NCBI GenBank assembly: GCA_035644475.1
Contig: DASQOL010000226.1
Span: forward strand, 1-16,053
Source of the DNA: FEN-1219 sp035644475
GTDB taxonomy: Bacteria > Pseudomonadota > Gammaproteobacteria > Steroidobacterales > Rariloculaceae
Length of the DNA stretch: 16,053 nt
Reading direction: 5' to 3'
Under the pieces are notes generated by a model. It made no database searches, was not told where the DNA came from, and was given only the letters and a program-made list of their open reading frames with translations. Positions 1 through 6,942 of the stretch are shown piece after piece (positions within the stretch are counted from its first letter, which is position 1; each line of letters opens with the position of its first letter). A program made the position numbers and the translations under genes.

Positions 1-854
1 AGGTGCATCACGACCTCTGGGACTACGACAGCGGCAATCCCGTCGTGCTGTTCGACTTGCCGTACAACGGCGTGCTGCGCCGCGCCATCGCCGAGGCGAG
101 CAAGACCGGCTGGGTCTACGTGCTCGACCGCGTCAGCGGCCAGCCGCTGATCGGCATCGACGAGATGCCGGTGGCGCAGGAGCCGCGGCAGAAGACCTCG
201 CCGACGCAGCCGATTCCCCGCGGCGACGCTTTCGTGCCGCAGTCGATCGAGGTGGCGCCGGAGGGCACCACGCTCGTCAACGGCGGCAAGGTCTTCACGC
301 CGTACTGGACCGACTACCTGCTCGCGAAGCCCGGCATCGGCGGCGGCGCGAACTGGCCGCCGAGCTCCTACGACCCGACCACCGGCTACTTCTACGTCTG
401 CGCCGCCGACCGCGCGAGCGTGTTCCGCGCCTGGGAGATCACGGCCGACCGTCCCGAGGAAGGCTCCGAGTACATCGGCGGCAACTTCGGCGCGCATCCG
501 ATCCCGGGACTCGGCGTGTTCGCCGCGCTCGACCTGCACACGAACAAGCTCGTGTTTCAGCAGCAGTGGTCCGAGCCCTGCTACAGCGGCTCGGTCGTCA
601 CCGCTGGCGGCCTCGTGTTCGTCGGCCGCAACGACGGCCGGCTCACGGCGCTCGACTCGAGCAACGGCAAGAAGCTCTGGGAGTTCCAAACCGGCGCCGG
701 CATGAACTCGACCGCGAGCATCTTCGAGCACAAAGGCAAGCAGTACGTCGTCGCCTATTCGGCCGGCAGCGTGTTCGCGCGCTCCGCGAAGGGCGACAGC
801 GTCTGGTTGTTCGCGCTCGACGGCACGCTCGGGCCGGTCGCCCCCGGCAAGTGA
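1..854 (+). CDS. PQQ-dependent dehydrogenase (quinoprotein), C-terminal part, 5' end outside window
   Basis: The frame is open from the window edge (codons start at base 3) to TGA at 852-854, so the N-terminal half is missing. The visible 283 residues align without gaps to residues 310 onward of the next gene, about two thirds identical by eye. They carry HHDLWDYD, which in quinoprotein dehydrogenases contains the catalytic-base aspartate beside PQQ, and the propeller strands GLVFVGRNDGRLTALD and KLWEFQTGAGMNS. The family oxidises alcohols or sugars in the periplasm and passes electrons through PQQ to a cytochrome or quinone. Unlike its neighbour, this protein ends right after the last propeller blade (WLFALDGTLGPVAPGK) and has no C-terminal cytochrome c domain, so it needs a separate electron acceptor unless a heme domain lies in the unseen N-terminus. 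Substrate unknown. The family call is firm; the exact subtype is not. Confidence 0.93.
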   Translation, partial: VHHDLWDYDSGNPVVLFDLPYNGVLRRAIAEASKTGWVYVLDRVSGQPLIGIDEMPVAQEPRQKTSPTQPIPRGDAFVPQSIEVAPEGTTLVNGGKVFTPYWTDYLLAKPGIGGGANWPPSSYDPTTGYFYVCAADRASVFRAWEITADRPEEGSEYIGGNFGAHPIPGLGVFAALDLHTNKLVFQQQWSEPCYSGSVVTAGGLVFVGRNDGRLTALDSSNGKKLWEFQTGAGMNSTASIFEHKGKQYVVAYSAGSVFARSAKGDSVWLFALDGTLGPVAPGK

Positions 855-959
855 CCGAGCCAAAGTGAACCAGCCCAAGTGACCGAGCCAAAGTGAACCA
901 GCCCAAGTGACCGAGCCAGTGTGACCGAGCCCAACTGACCCCACGCAAGTGACGGAGCC
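848..959 (+). repeat. Eight tandem copies of a 14-bp unit filling the space between the two dehydrogenase genes
   Basis: Units start at 848, 862, 876, 890, 904, 918, 932 and 946. Type A is caagtgaccgagcc (copies 1, 3, 5, and 8 with one change) and type B is aaagtgaaccagcc (copies 2 and 4). Copies 6 and 7 are more diverged. The first four copies therefore form two identical 28-bp AB units. Copy 1 includes the last codons and the TGA of the upstream gene, and copy 8 ends on the base before the next ATG. Each unit contains TGA, and because 14 is not a multiple of 3 the stops fall in all three frames. The change to cggagcc in copy 8 creates GGAG, but only 2 nt before the ATG. Slippage or local duplication is the likely origin. 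Confidence 0.95.
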
Positions 960-3002
960 ATGACTCGAGACATCCGACGCCACTTCGCGGTCGCCGCGCT
1001 CTGCGCGCTCGCCGCCACCGCGCACGCGCAAACGATTCGCCGCGCACCCGCGTTCAAAGCCGCGGAGCTCGCCGCGGCGCCCGCCGCCGACTGGCCCACC
1101 AACGGCGGCGACCTCTGGAACCGCCGCTGGTCACCGCTCGCGCAGATCGATCGCGGCAACGTCGCGACGCTCAAGGGCGTGTGGCGCACGCACTTGAAGG
1201 GCTCGGGGCTCGGCTCGCAGTACTCGGGCGAGGCGCAACCGATCGTGTATCGCGGCGTGCTCTACGTCGTCACCGGTGCGAACGACGTGTTCGCGCTCGC
1301 CGTGGACACAGGCGAGATCCTCTGGGACTACCGCGCGAACCTCGATCCCGCGAACAACGCGGTGTGCTGCGGCTGGACGAGCCGCGGCGTGGGGCTCGGC
1401 GACGGCAAGGTGTTCGTCGGCCAGCTCGACGGCAAGCTCGTGGCGCTCGATCAGCGCAACGGCAAGGTGCTGTGGTCGACGCAGGCCGAGCGCTGGCAAG
1501 AGGGCTACACGATCACGAGCGCGCCGCTCTACTACGACGGCCTCGTCATCACCGGCTTCGCCGGCGGCGAGCGCGGCATCCGCGGCCGCGTGAAGGCGTT
1601 CGACGCGGTCACCGGCGCGCTCGCGTGGACGTTCTACACGGTCCCGGGCCCCGGCGAGGTCGGCCACGAGACCTGGCCACAGGACAACGAAGTCTGGCAG
1701 GACGGCGGCGGCCCGGTCTGGAACACGCCGGCCGTCGACCCGGAGCTCGGGCTGCTCTACTTCGGCACCGGCAACCCGGGGCCCGACTACAACGGCTCGA
1801 TCCGCAAAGGCGACAACCTGTTCACCACGTCGATCGTCGCGCTCGAGGCGAAGACCGGCCAATACCGCTGGCACTTCCAGCAGGTGCATCACGACATCTG
1901 GGACTACGACGCCGCGTCGCCGGTCACGCTGTTCGACGTCACGATCGACGGTGTCGCGCACAAGGCGCTCGCCGAGGCGAGCAAGACCGGCTGGGTTTAC
2001 GTCCTCGACCGCGTGACAGGCAAGCCGTTGATCGGCGTCGACGAGAGACCCGTCCCGCAGGAGCCGCGGCAAGGCACCGCCGCGACGCAGCCGTACCCGC
2101 GCGGCGACGCGTTCGTGCCGCAGTCGATCCCGATCGCGCCCGAGGGCACCACGCTCGTGAACCAGGGCCGGATCTTCACGCCGTTCTGGACCGCGCCGAC
2201 GCTCATGAAGCCCGGCCCGCCCGGCGGCGTGAACTGGCCGCCGAGCTCGTACGACGCCAAGCACGCGTATCTATTCGTCTGCGCGGCCGACCGCATCTGG
2301 TCGTTTCTGTCGCAAGAAGTCACCGCCGAGCGGCCGGCCGAGGGCGCAGGCTACATCGCCGGCGGCATCGGCGGCTTCCACTTGCTCAACTTCGGCGTGT
2401 TCGCGGCGCTCGACATGCGCACCAACAAGCTCGTGTGGCAGCAGCATTGGGCCGAGCCCTGCTACGCGGGCTCGACGGCGACCGCCGGCGGCCTCGTGTT
2501 CGTGGGCCGCAGCGACGGCCGGCTCACGGCGCTCGACACCGAAACCGGCGCGAAGCTTTGGGAGTTCCAGACGGGCGCCGGCATGAACTCGCCGGTGACC
2601 GTGTTCCAGCACAAGGGCAAGCAATACGTCGCGGCCTACTCCGCCGGCAATCTGTTCGCCGGCAGCGCGCGCGGCGACAGCGTCTGGCTGTTCGCGCTCG
2701 GCGGCGCGCTCGACCCCGTGCCGCCCGCCGGCGCGCTCATGACGTTCGCGCCCGCCGCCGGCGGCCCGCCGAACGCCGACAACGGCCAAACCGTCTACAC
2801 CACGGCCTGCGTGCCCTGCCACGGCGAGGCCGGCGAAGGCGGCCACGGCGGCGGCCCGAGCCTGACGGCGCTCAAGAACGGCGCGCTCGTCCTGCAGACC
2901 GTGAGCGAGGGCCGGAGCGCCATGCCCGCGTTCAATGCCACGCTCACGCCGGAGCAAATCCGCGACGTCGCGGCCTACGTGAGTCAGCGCCTCGCCAAGT
3001 AG
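960..3002 (+). CDS. PQQ-dependent dehydrogenase with C-terminal cytochrome c domain (quinohemoprotein)
   Basis: This 680-residue periplasmic protein begins with a Sec signal peptide (basic MTRDIRRHF, hydrophobic core, likely cut after AHA at 21-23). The propeller runs from about residue 45 (NGGDLWNRRWSPL) to 582. It has the adjacent cysteines C136-C137 (NNAVCCGWTSRG) that form the vicinal disulfide typical of PQQ alcohol dehydrogenases, GTGNPGP at 269-275 with the likely metal-ligand Asn272, and HHDIWDYD at 310-317 with the probable catalytic base D315. After a Pro/Ala/Gly linker, a cytochrome c domain follows: CVPCH at 617-621 binds heme, and M655 in SAMPAF is the probable axial ligand. Family knowledge says such proteins oxidise alcohols, aldehydes or sugars and pass electrons intramolecularly to heme c. 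The substrate is not evident. It lies 105 bp after its paralog, probably co-transcribed. No in-frame ATG competes for the start, but the GGAG is unusually close to it. Confidence 0.95.
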   Translation: MTRDIRRHFAVAALCALAATAHAQTIRRAPAFKAAELAAAPAADWPTNGGDLWNRRWSPLAQIDRGNVATLKGVWRTHLKGSGLGSQYSGEAQPIVYRGVLYVVTGANDVFALAVDTGEILWDYRANLDPANNAVCCGWTSRGVGLGDGKVFVGQLDGKLVALDQRNGKVLWSTQAERWQEGYTITSAPLYYDGLVITGFAGGERGIRGRVKAFDAVTGALAWTFYTVPGPGEVGHETWPQDNEVWQDGGGPVWNTPAVDPELGLLYFGTGNPGPDYNGSIRKGDNLFTTSIVALEAKTGQYRWHFQQVHHDIWDYDAASPVTLFDVTIDGVAHKALAEASKTGWVYVLDRVTGKPLIGVDERPVPQEPRQGTAATQPYPRGDAFVPQSIPIAPEGTTLVNQGRIFTPFWTAPTLMKPGPPGGVNWPPSSYDAKHAYLFVCAADRIWSFLSQEVTAERPAEGAGYIAGGIGGFHLLNFGVFAALDMRTNKLVWQQHWAEPCYAGSTATAGGLVFVGRSDGRLTALDTETGAKLWEFQTGAGMNSPVTVFQHKGKQYVAAYSAGNLFAGSARGDSVWLFALGGALDPVPPAGALMTFAPAAGGPPNADNGQTVYTTACVPCHGEAGEGGHGGGPSLTALKNGALVLQTVSEGRSAMPAFNATLTPEQIRDVAAYVSQRLAK

Positions 3003-3007
3003 GTCCC

Positions 3008-3089
3008 GAAAATAGGGACAGGTTACTTTTCCGGCGAAGCCGACCCCCCTGCGCGGCGGCGGCCGAAAAAGTAATATGTCCCTATTCTC
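3008..3089. repeat. REP/MITE-like inverted repeat with two 27-bp arms
   Basis: The left arm (3008-3034) and right arm (3063-3089) are reverse complements at 23 of 27 positions and flank a 28-bp GC-rich centre. Both arms contain the core aatagggaca followed two bases later by ttac. The same core recurs on the minus strand at 6923-6942, so this is a repeat family in this genome and not a simple terminator. Transcribed, it would form a long hairpin between the dehydrogenase and DUF6152 genes and could attenuate read-through or protect an mRNA end. REP elements are typically mobilised by RAYT (IS200-like) transposases; none is in this window. Confidence 0.85.
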
Positions 3090-3114
3090 GTGAGCCAAAC
3101 TGGGGGGAGAGGCC

Positions 3115-3516
3115 ATGACGATCAAAGCGACCGTTCTCGCGGTCGGCGCAGCGCTGCTCGCAGCCGCCGTGCCGCTGCACGCACACCACTCGTTCGCCGC
3201 GCAATACGACGCGAACAAACCGATCACGCTGACCGGTAAGGTCACGAAGGTCGAGTGGATGAATCCGCACGTCTACTTCTACGTCGACGTGAAGGACGAC
3301 AAGGGCACCGTCACGAGCTGGGCCTGCGAGATGGGCGGCGGTCCGAACTCGCTGATCCGCCAGGGTTGGACCAAGGACTCGCTGAAGACCGACGACACCG
3401 TCACCGTCGAAGGCTTCCTCGCGAAGGACGGCAGCAAGCTCGCGAACGCACGCAACGTCACGCTCGCATCGACGGGCAAGAAGATGTTCGCCGGCACGAA
3501 CGAGGAGAAGCCGTGA
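3115..3516 (+). CDS. DUF6152 family small periplasmic protein
   Basis: This 133-residue protein has a signal peptide (MTIKATVLAVGAALLAAAV, likely cut after LHA at 21-23). The mature chain starts with HHSFAAQYD and continues with ITLTGKVTKVEWMNPH, a Trp-containing segment (SWACEMGGGPNSLIRQGW) and VTVEGFLAKDGSKLANARNV. This HHSF start, TGKVTKVEWxNPH and OB-like beta pattern is how I recognise DUF6152, a family with no assigned biochemical role that is common in uncultured proteobacteria. A good Shine-Dalgarno, GGAG at 3106-3109, lies 5 nt before the ATG. Its stop overlaps the next gene's start in GTGA, so the two are probably translated together. The N-terminal His pair on the mature chain could bind metal, but that is speculation. 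Confidence 0.88.
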   Translation: MTIKATVLAVGAALLAAAVPLHAHHSFAAQYDANKPITLTGKVTKVEWMNPHVYFYVDVKDDKGTVTSWACEMGGGPNSLIRQGWTKDSLKTDDTVTVEGFLAKDGSKLANARNVTLASTGKKMFAGTNEEKP

Positions 3517-4319
3517 GCCGGACAACGGCCGCCGCGTGCCGCGCGCTCGCGGCAATGGCGCTCGCCGCGCTCGCCGCATCAACGCCGGCGCGCGCGCAAT
3601 GGTGGGAGAACGTGCCGAAGGGCACCGCGCCGCGCGACGCCAAGGGTGAAGTCGACCTCGCTGCACCCGCGCCGCGCCGGCCCGACGGCAAGCCCGATCT
3701 CTCCGGCATCTGGGAGCCGAACGGCAACAAATATCTGCGCAACATCGCGGCCGACTTGAAGCCCGAGGACGTGCCCTATCAGCCGTGGGCGAAGAAGGCC
3801 GCCGACGAGCGCGCCGACGGCTCGCACTCGCGCGAGGACCCCGACGCGAACTGCCTACCGCAAGGCGTGCCGCGGATCGCCGCCGCACCCGCGCCGTGGA
3901 AGATCGTGCAGACCGCGGACCTGATCGTCGTCGTGCACGAAGCGTTCAGCTTGTGGCGCCAGATCTTCATGGACGGCCGCAAGCTCGGCGACTCCTTCAA
4001 TCCGAGCTGGCTCGGCTACTCTGCGGGGCATTGGGAGGGCGACACGCTCGTCGTCGACACGCGCGGCTTCAACGGCCGCGCCTGGCTCGACCAGGTCGGC
4101 AAGCCGTCCACCGACAAGCTGCACGTGATCGAGCGCTACACGCGCAAGGACTACGGCCACATGGACCTCGAGATCACGATCGACGATCCCGGCGCATACA
4201 CGAAGCCGTGGACGGTGAAGCAGGACGTTCACCTGCTGCTCGGCACCGAGCTCCTGGAGTTCATCTGCAACGAGAACAACAAGGACGTCGGGCACTTGTC
4301 GGGCGGCGGCGTGAAATAA
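3513..4319 (+). CDS. Secreted protein of unknown function, translationally coupled to the DUF6152 gene
   Basis: I chose the GTG at 3513: it overlaps the preceding TGA (GTGA), has GGAG at 3504-3507 five nt upstream, and begins a signal peptide (VSRTTAAACRALAAMALAAL, likely cut after ARA at 26-28). The 268-residue product contains DGKPDLSGIWEPNG (58-71), a Cys-Pro segment DANCLPQGVPR (111-121), GYSAGHWEGDTLVVDTRGFN (168-187), LHVIERYTRKDYG (203-215) and IDDPGAYTKPW (223-233). I recognise this motif set from unnamed secreted proteins that often accompany DUF6152 genes in uncultured proteobacteria and Acidobacteria, but I know of no demonstrated function. It ends the probable dehydrogenase-DUF6152 operon, so a periplasmic role near the dehydrogenases is possible. 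Confidence 0.85.
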   Translation: MSRTTAAACRALAAMALAALAASTPARAQWWENVPKGTAPRDAKGEVDLAAPAPRRPDGKPDLSGIWEPNGNKYLRNIAADLKPEDVPYQPWAKKAADERADGSHSREDPDANCLPQGVPRIAAAPAPWKIVQTADLIVVVHEAFSLWRQIFMDGRKLGDSFNPSWLGYSAGHWEGDTLVVDTRGFNGRAWLDQVGKPSTDKLHVIERYTRKDYGHMDLEITIDDPGAYTKPWTVKQDVHLLLGTELLEFICNENNKDVGHLSGGGVK

Positions 4320-4322
4320 GCG

Positions 4323-4378
4323 ATCCCTCCACGGAGGGATTTCGCACCTCAACGGTGCGAATAGTTTCCGCGGAAACT
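4323..4378. terminator. Three consecutive hairpins between convergent genes
   Basis: Three separate palindromes are packed into 56 bp. 4323-4340 pairs atccctc with gagggat around a 4-nt loop. 4342-4360 pairs tcgcacc with ggtgcga around a 5-nt loop. 4363-4378 (agtttccgcggaaact) is a perfect 16-bp palindrome ending one base before the MATE stop codon. They lie between the + strand operon end (4319) and the - strand MATE end (4379), where a two-way terminator is expected. No T-run follows any stem, so classic intrinsic termination is uncertain. A compound intergenic repeat is an alternative. Confidence 0.7.
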
Positions 4379-5770
4379 TCAGCCCGACCCTTCCGCCGCC
4401 ACCGCCACCGCGGGCGTGGCTGCGGCCGGTGCCACGCCCGGTAGCCGCTTGTTGAACTGCCAGCGCAGCAACGCGAAGCTCACGCACGCCTGGAACCACA
4501 CGGTCGCGACCGAAAGATACCAGAGCTTCTGCAGGTGGAACCCGGGCTCCCGCGAGAACAGGATCGCGAGCGGCACGAACACGGCGAGACGCGCGGCGGA
4601 GCTCACCATCGCGGGCTTGGTGTTACCGAGCCCCTGGAAGATGCCCGAGCAGGTGAACACGACGCCTTGCGCGATGAAGGTCCAAGAGATCGTGCGCAGG
4701 AACGTGGCTCCGACCTCGCGCGCACCCTCCTCCGTCGTGAAAAAGCCGACGAGCAGCTCGGGCCGCCACTGCAGGAACACCGTGACGGCGACCATCACCA
4801 CCGTGTTCAGCAGCGTGGCCTTCGCGAGCGTCTCGCGCACGCGCTCGGGGCGCCCCGCGCCGAAGTTCTGACCCGCGATCGGGCCGGCGGCGAACGCGAT
4901 CGCCATCGCCGGCATGAAGATCGACTGCATGATCCGCGAGCCGATGCCGAAGCCGGCCTGCGCGGCCGCGCCGAAGCCGCCGATCACCCAATAGACGACG
5001 CCCATATAAATGAATAGCAGCGCGAACTCGCCGCCCGCGGGCAAACCGACCGCGAGCATCCGCTTCCACACCGCGATTCGCGGGTGCCACAAGGAGTACT
5101 GGAACGACACGTACTTCTCGAGCCGCAAGAAGTAGAGCGCGAGCAGGATCACTCCGACGATGATCGACACGGTGCTTGCGAGACCTGCGCCCGCCACGCC
5201 CATCGCATGGCCCGTGCCCCAGCCGGCGATCAGCACCGGCGCGAGGGCGGTGTTGAGCAGCACGGTGAGCGCTTGGATCGCCATCGTCGGCTTGACGATT
5301 CCGGTGCCGCGCAGCGCCGAGCCCATCACGACTTGCGCGAAGCCGAGCGCAAGCCCCGGCAGGAACCAATAGAGATACGTGGTGCCCGCCAACTGCGTCG
5401 CCGCGTCGGCGGCGATCGCGCTGACGTACAAGCCCGTGAGCGCGTAACCGCCGACGAGCGTTGCTGCGGCACAAACCACCGCGAACAGCACGGACTGGTT
5501 GAACACGAGGTTCGCGTCGGCGTGGTCGCGGCGGCCCACGGCTTGCGCGATCAGTGCCACGGCGCCCACGCCGAGCACCTGCGTGAGCGCCATGATCACG
5601 AACATCAACGTGCCGGCGGCACTGACGCCCGCGACGGCCGCGTCGCCGATGCTCGCGACGAAGTAGAGGTCCACGAGGAAGTAGAGCGTCTGGAACACCA
5701 TGCCGGCCGCGATCGGGGTGGCCATGGCGATGATGTTCTTGGTGATCGAGTCTTGAGTCAGGTCCTTCAT
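4379..5770 (-). CDS. MATE family multidrug/toxin efflux transporter
   Basis: An inner-membrane antiporter of the MATE type (cation-coupled export of drugs or toxic metabolites), 463 residues, about 12 hydrophobic segments. The N-terminal half opens with MKDLTQDSITKNIIAMATP, then VFQTLYFLVDLYFVASIGD around 25-43 and ALIAQAVGRRDHADAN around 72-87, a typical MATE signature. The second half repeats the pattern with GSRIMQSIFMPAMAIAFAAG and IAGQNFGAGRPERVRETL, and near the end ISWTFIAQGVVFTCSGIFQG. I place the start at 5770, not at an upstream GTG near 5848: MKDLTQDS is the usual family N-terminus and GAGG (complement of 5776-5779) sits 5 nt upstream. The last residues (LPGVAPAAATPAVAVAAEGSG) are a low-complexity tail. 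Substrate cannot be deduced. It is divergent from the DUF4159 gene. Confidence 0.95.
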   Translation of the reverse strand: MKDLTQDSITKNIIAMATPIAAGMVFQTLYFLVDLYFVASIGDAAVAGVSAAGTLMFVIMALTQVLGVGAVALIAQAVGRRDHADANLVFNQSVLFAVVCAAATLVGGYALTGLYVSAIAADAATQLAGTTYLYWFLPGLALGFAQVVMGSALRGTGIVKPTMAIQALTVLLNTALAPVLIAGWGTGHAMGVAGAGLASTVSIIVGVILLALYFLRLEKYVSFQYSLWHPRIAVWKRMLAVGLPAGGEFALLFIYMGVVYWVIGGFGAAAQAGFGIGSRIMQSIFMPAMAIAFAAGPIAGQNFGAGRPERVRETLAKATLLNTVVMVAVTVFLQWRPELLVGFFTTEEGAREVGATFLRTISWTFIAQGVVFTCSGIFQGLGNTKPAMVSSAARLAVFVPLAILFSREPGFHLQKLWYLSVATVWFQACVSFALLRWQFNKRLPGVAPAAATPAVAVAAEGSG

Positions 5771-5954
5771 TTGAGCCTCATGAGCCGGCGCGCACTTTCC
5801 CCGCGCACCAGGTCGGTCCGGTAGGAATCGGCAGGAGTATCCCCCCACGGGAAGGGTGCCAAGAATACTCGCAAGGTCCGGGGAACGCGACGGCCGGCCG
5901 GTATGTGACGCAGCGCGTAGTGCGGGGGGGCAGCGAGTTCGTTATGCTCATTGC

Positions 5955-6833
5955 GTGAGCAGTTCTTTGCGGTACCTCCTCGGCGCCCTCTTCGCCCGCC
6001 GCGGGCTGCGCCAGCTCGGCGCGGCGGTCGCGGCCCTATGTCTCGTGGGAGTGGCCTACGCCGCGATGCCGTGGCGCGGATACCCCGGCATCGAGCACGA
6101 CGGCAACTCCGATTTGCCCACCGACTACATGGTGCCGGCCGAGTGGACCTTCGCACGGCTCATGTATCCGCCCTACGACGCCTATCGCAACTATCGCTTC
6201 GGCGGCCGCGGCGATTGGACGCAGGGCTACACCACCTGGACGATCGACTATCCGCAGGGCGACCGGCACATCTCGGAGATGGTGCGGCGGCTCACCGTCT
6301 TGGACGCGCGCTCGGTAGAGCAGCCCGTGAACCTCGACGACGACGACGACGTGTTCGACTGGCCGTGGCTCTACGCCGTGGAGGTCGGCACGTGGGACCT
6401 CACCGACGAGCAGGCAGCGAAGCTGCGCGAGTATTTGCTGCGCGGCGGATTCCTCATGGTCGACGACTTCCACGGCCTCGAGCAGTGGGCGGTCTTCGTC
6501 GAGAGCATGCGGCGCGTGTTTCCCGACCGGCCGATCGTCGAGATACCGAACAACGACCAGATCTTCCACACGTTCTGGGATCTCGACGATCGCATCCAGG
6601 TGCCGGGCGCGCGCTTCATGCAAACCGGCCTCACCTACGAGGAGACGAGCGACCCGGTGCCGCACTGGCGCGGCATCTACGACGATGAAGGCCGGATCGT
6701 GGTCGCGATCTGCTACAACATGGATCTCGGGGACTCCGTCGAGCACTCCGACACGCCGGGCTATCCCGAGGTGTTCTCGGCCCAGGGCATGCGGACGTTC
6801 ATCAACTACATCCTCTACTCGATGAGTCACTAG
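5955..6833 (+). CDS. DUF4159 domain protein, membrane-anchored or secreted
   Basis: A 292-residue product if GTG 5955 is the start, followed by a basic segment and a hydrophobic stretch (GAAVAALCLVGVAYA, 22-36) that is a signal peptide or anchor. The rest matches DUF4159, a class I glutamine-amidotransferase-like fold: EWTFARLMYPP (63-73), TTWTIDYPQGDRHISEMVRRL (from 93), LDDDDDVFDWPWLYAVEVGTW (from 127), LREYLLRGGFLMVDDFHG (157-174), MRRVFPDRPIVEIP (185-198), IFHTFWDLD (203-211). In better known genomes DUF4159 proteins sit in MoxR/BatA-type aerotolerance clusters; here the gene stands alone. The frame is open further upstream to 5856, but that stretch does not look like protein and includes the short divergent promoter region. 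No clear Shine-Dalgarno precedes 5955, so the start is uncertain. Confidence 0.85.
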   Translation: MSSSLRYLLGALFARRGLRQLGAAVAALCLVGVAYAAMPWRGYPGIEHDGNSDLPTDYMVPAEWTFARLMYPPYDAYRNYRFGGRGDWTQGYTTWTIDYPQGDRHISEMVRRLTVLDARSVEQPVNLDDDDDVFDWPWLYAVEVGTWDLTDEQAAKLREYLLRGGFLMVDDFHGLEQWAVFVESMRRVFPDRPIVEIPNNDQIFHTFWDLDDRIQVPGARFMQTGLTYEETSDPVPHWRGIYDDEGRIVVAICYNMDLGDSVEHSDTPGYPEVFSAQGMRTFINYILYSMSH

Positions 6834-6834
6834 C

Positions 6835-6942
6835 GTCCGACCCCGCAGCAGGGTCTGACCCCGGGGAGCGAATCGCAGGAGTCTCGCGACCATGTCTGAC
6901 CCCGGGGTCTGACCCTAATTAGGTAGCATGTCCCTATTTTCC
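6835..6942. repeat. REP-like composite repeat reaching into the next gene's start
   Basis: The whole spacer after the DUF4159 stop is repetitive. gtccgaccc (6835-6843) pairs with gggtctgac (6851-6859) as a hairpin with one mismatch. gtctgaccccgggg occurs at 6853-6866 and again at 6894-6907, with a third partial copy at 6907-6915. At 6923-6942, on the minus strand, lies the same aatagggaca core found in both arms of the inverted repeat at 3008-3089. That core covers the ATG (6928-6930) and first codons of the FAD oxidoreductase. An IS200-like/RAYT-related origin is inference. Confidence 0.8.

Noticed and set aside
848..959. The 14-bp array as a CRISPR or a coding repeat
   Set aside because: Units are contiguous with no spacers, and the plus strand has stop codons in all frames. 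The open minus-strand frames through it have no recognisable protein features.
5771..5848. N-terminal extension of the MATE protein
   Set aside because: The extra residues are not family-like, and a good ribosome site precedes the internal ATG at 5770.
5943..5957. Leaderless transcript of the DUF4159 gene, with TATGCT at 5943-5948 as -10 box and GTG 5955 as first base
   Set aside because: There is no -35 box at a suitable distance, and the match is too weak to report as a promoter.
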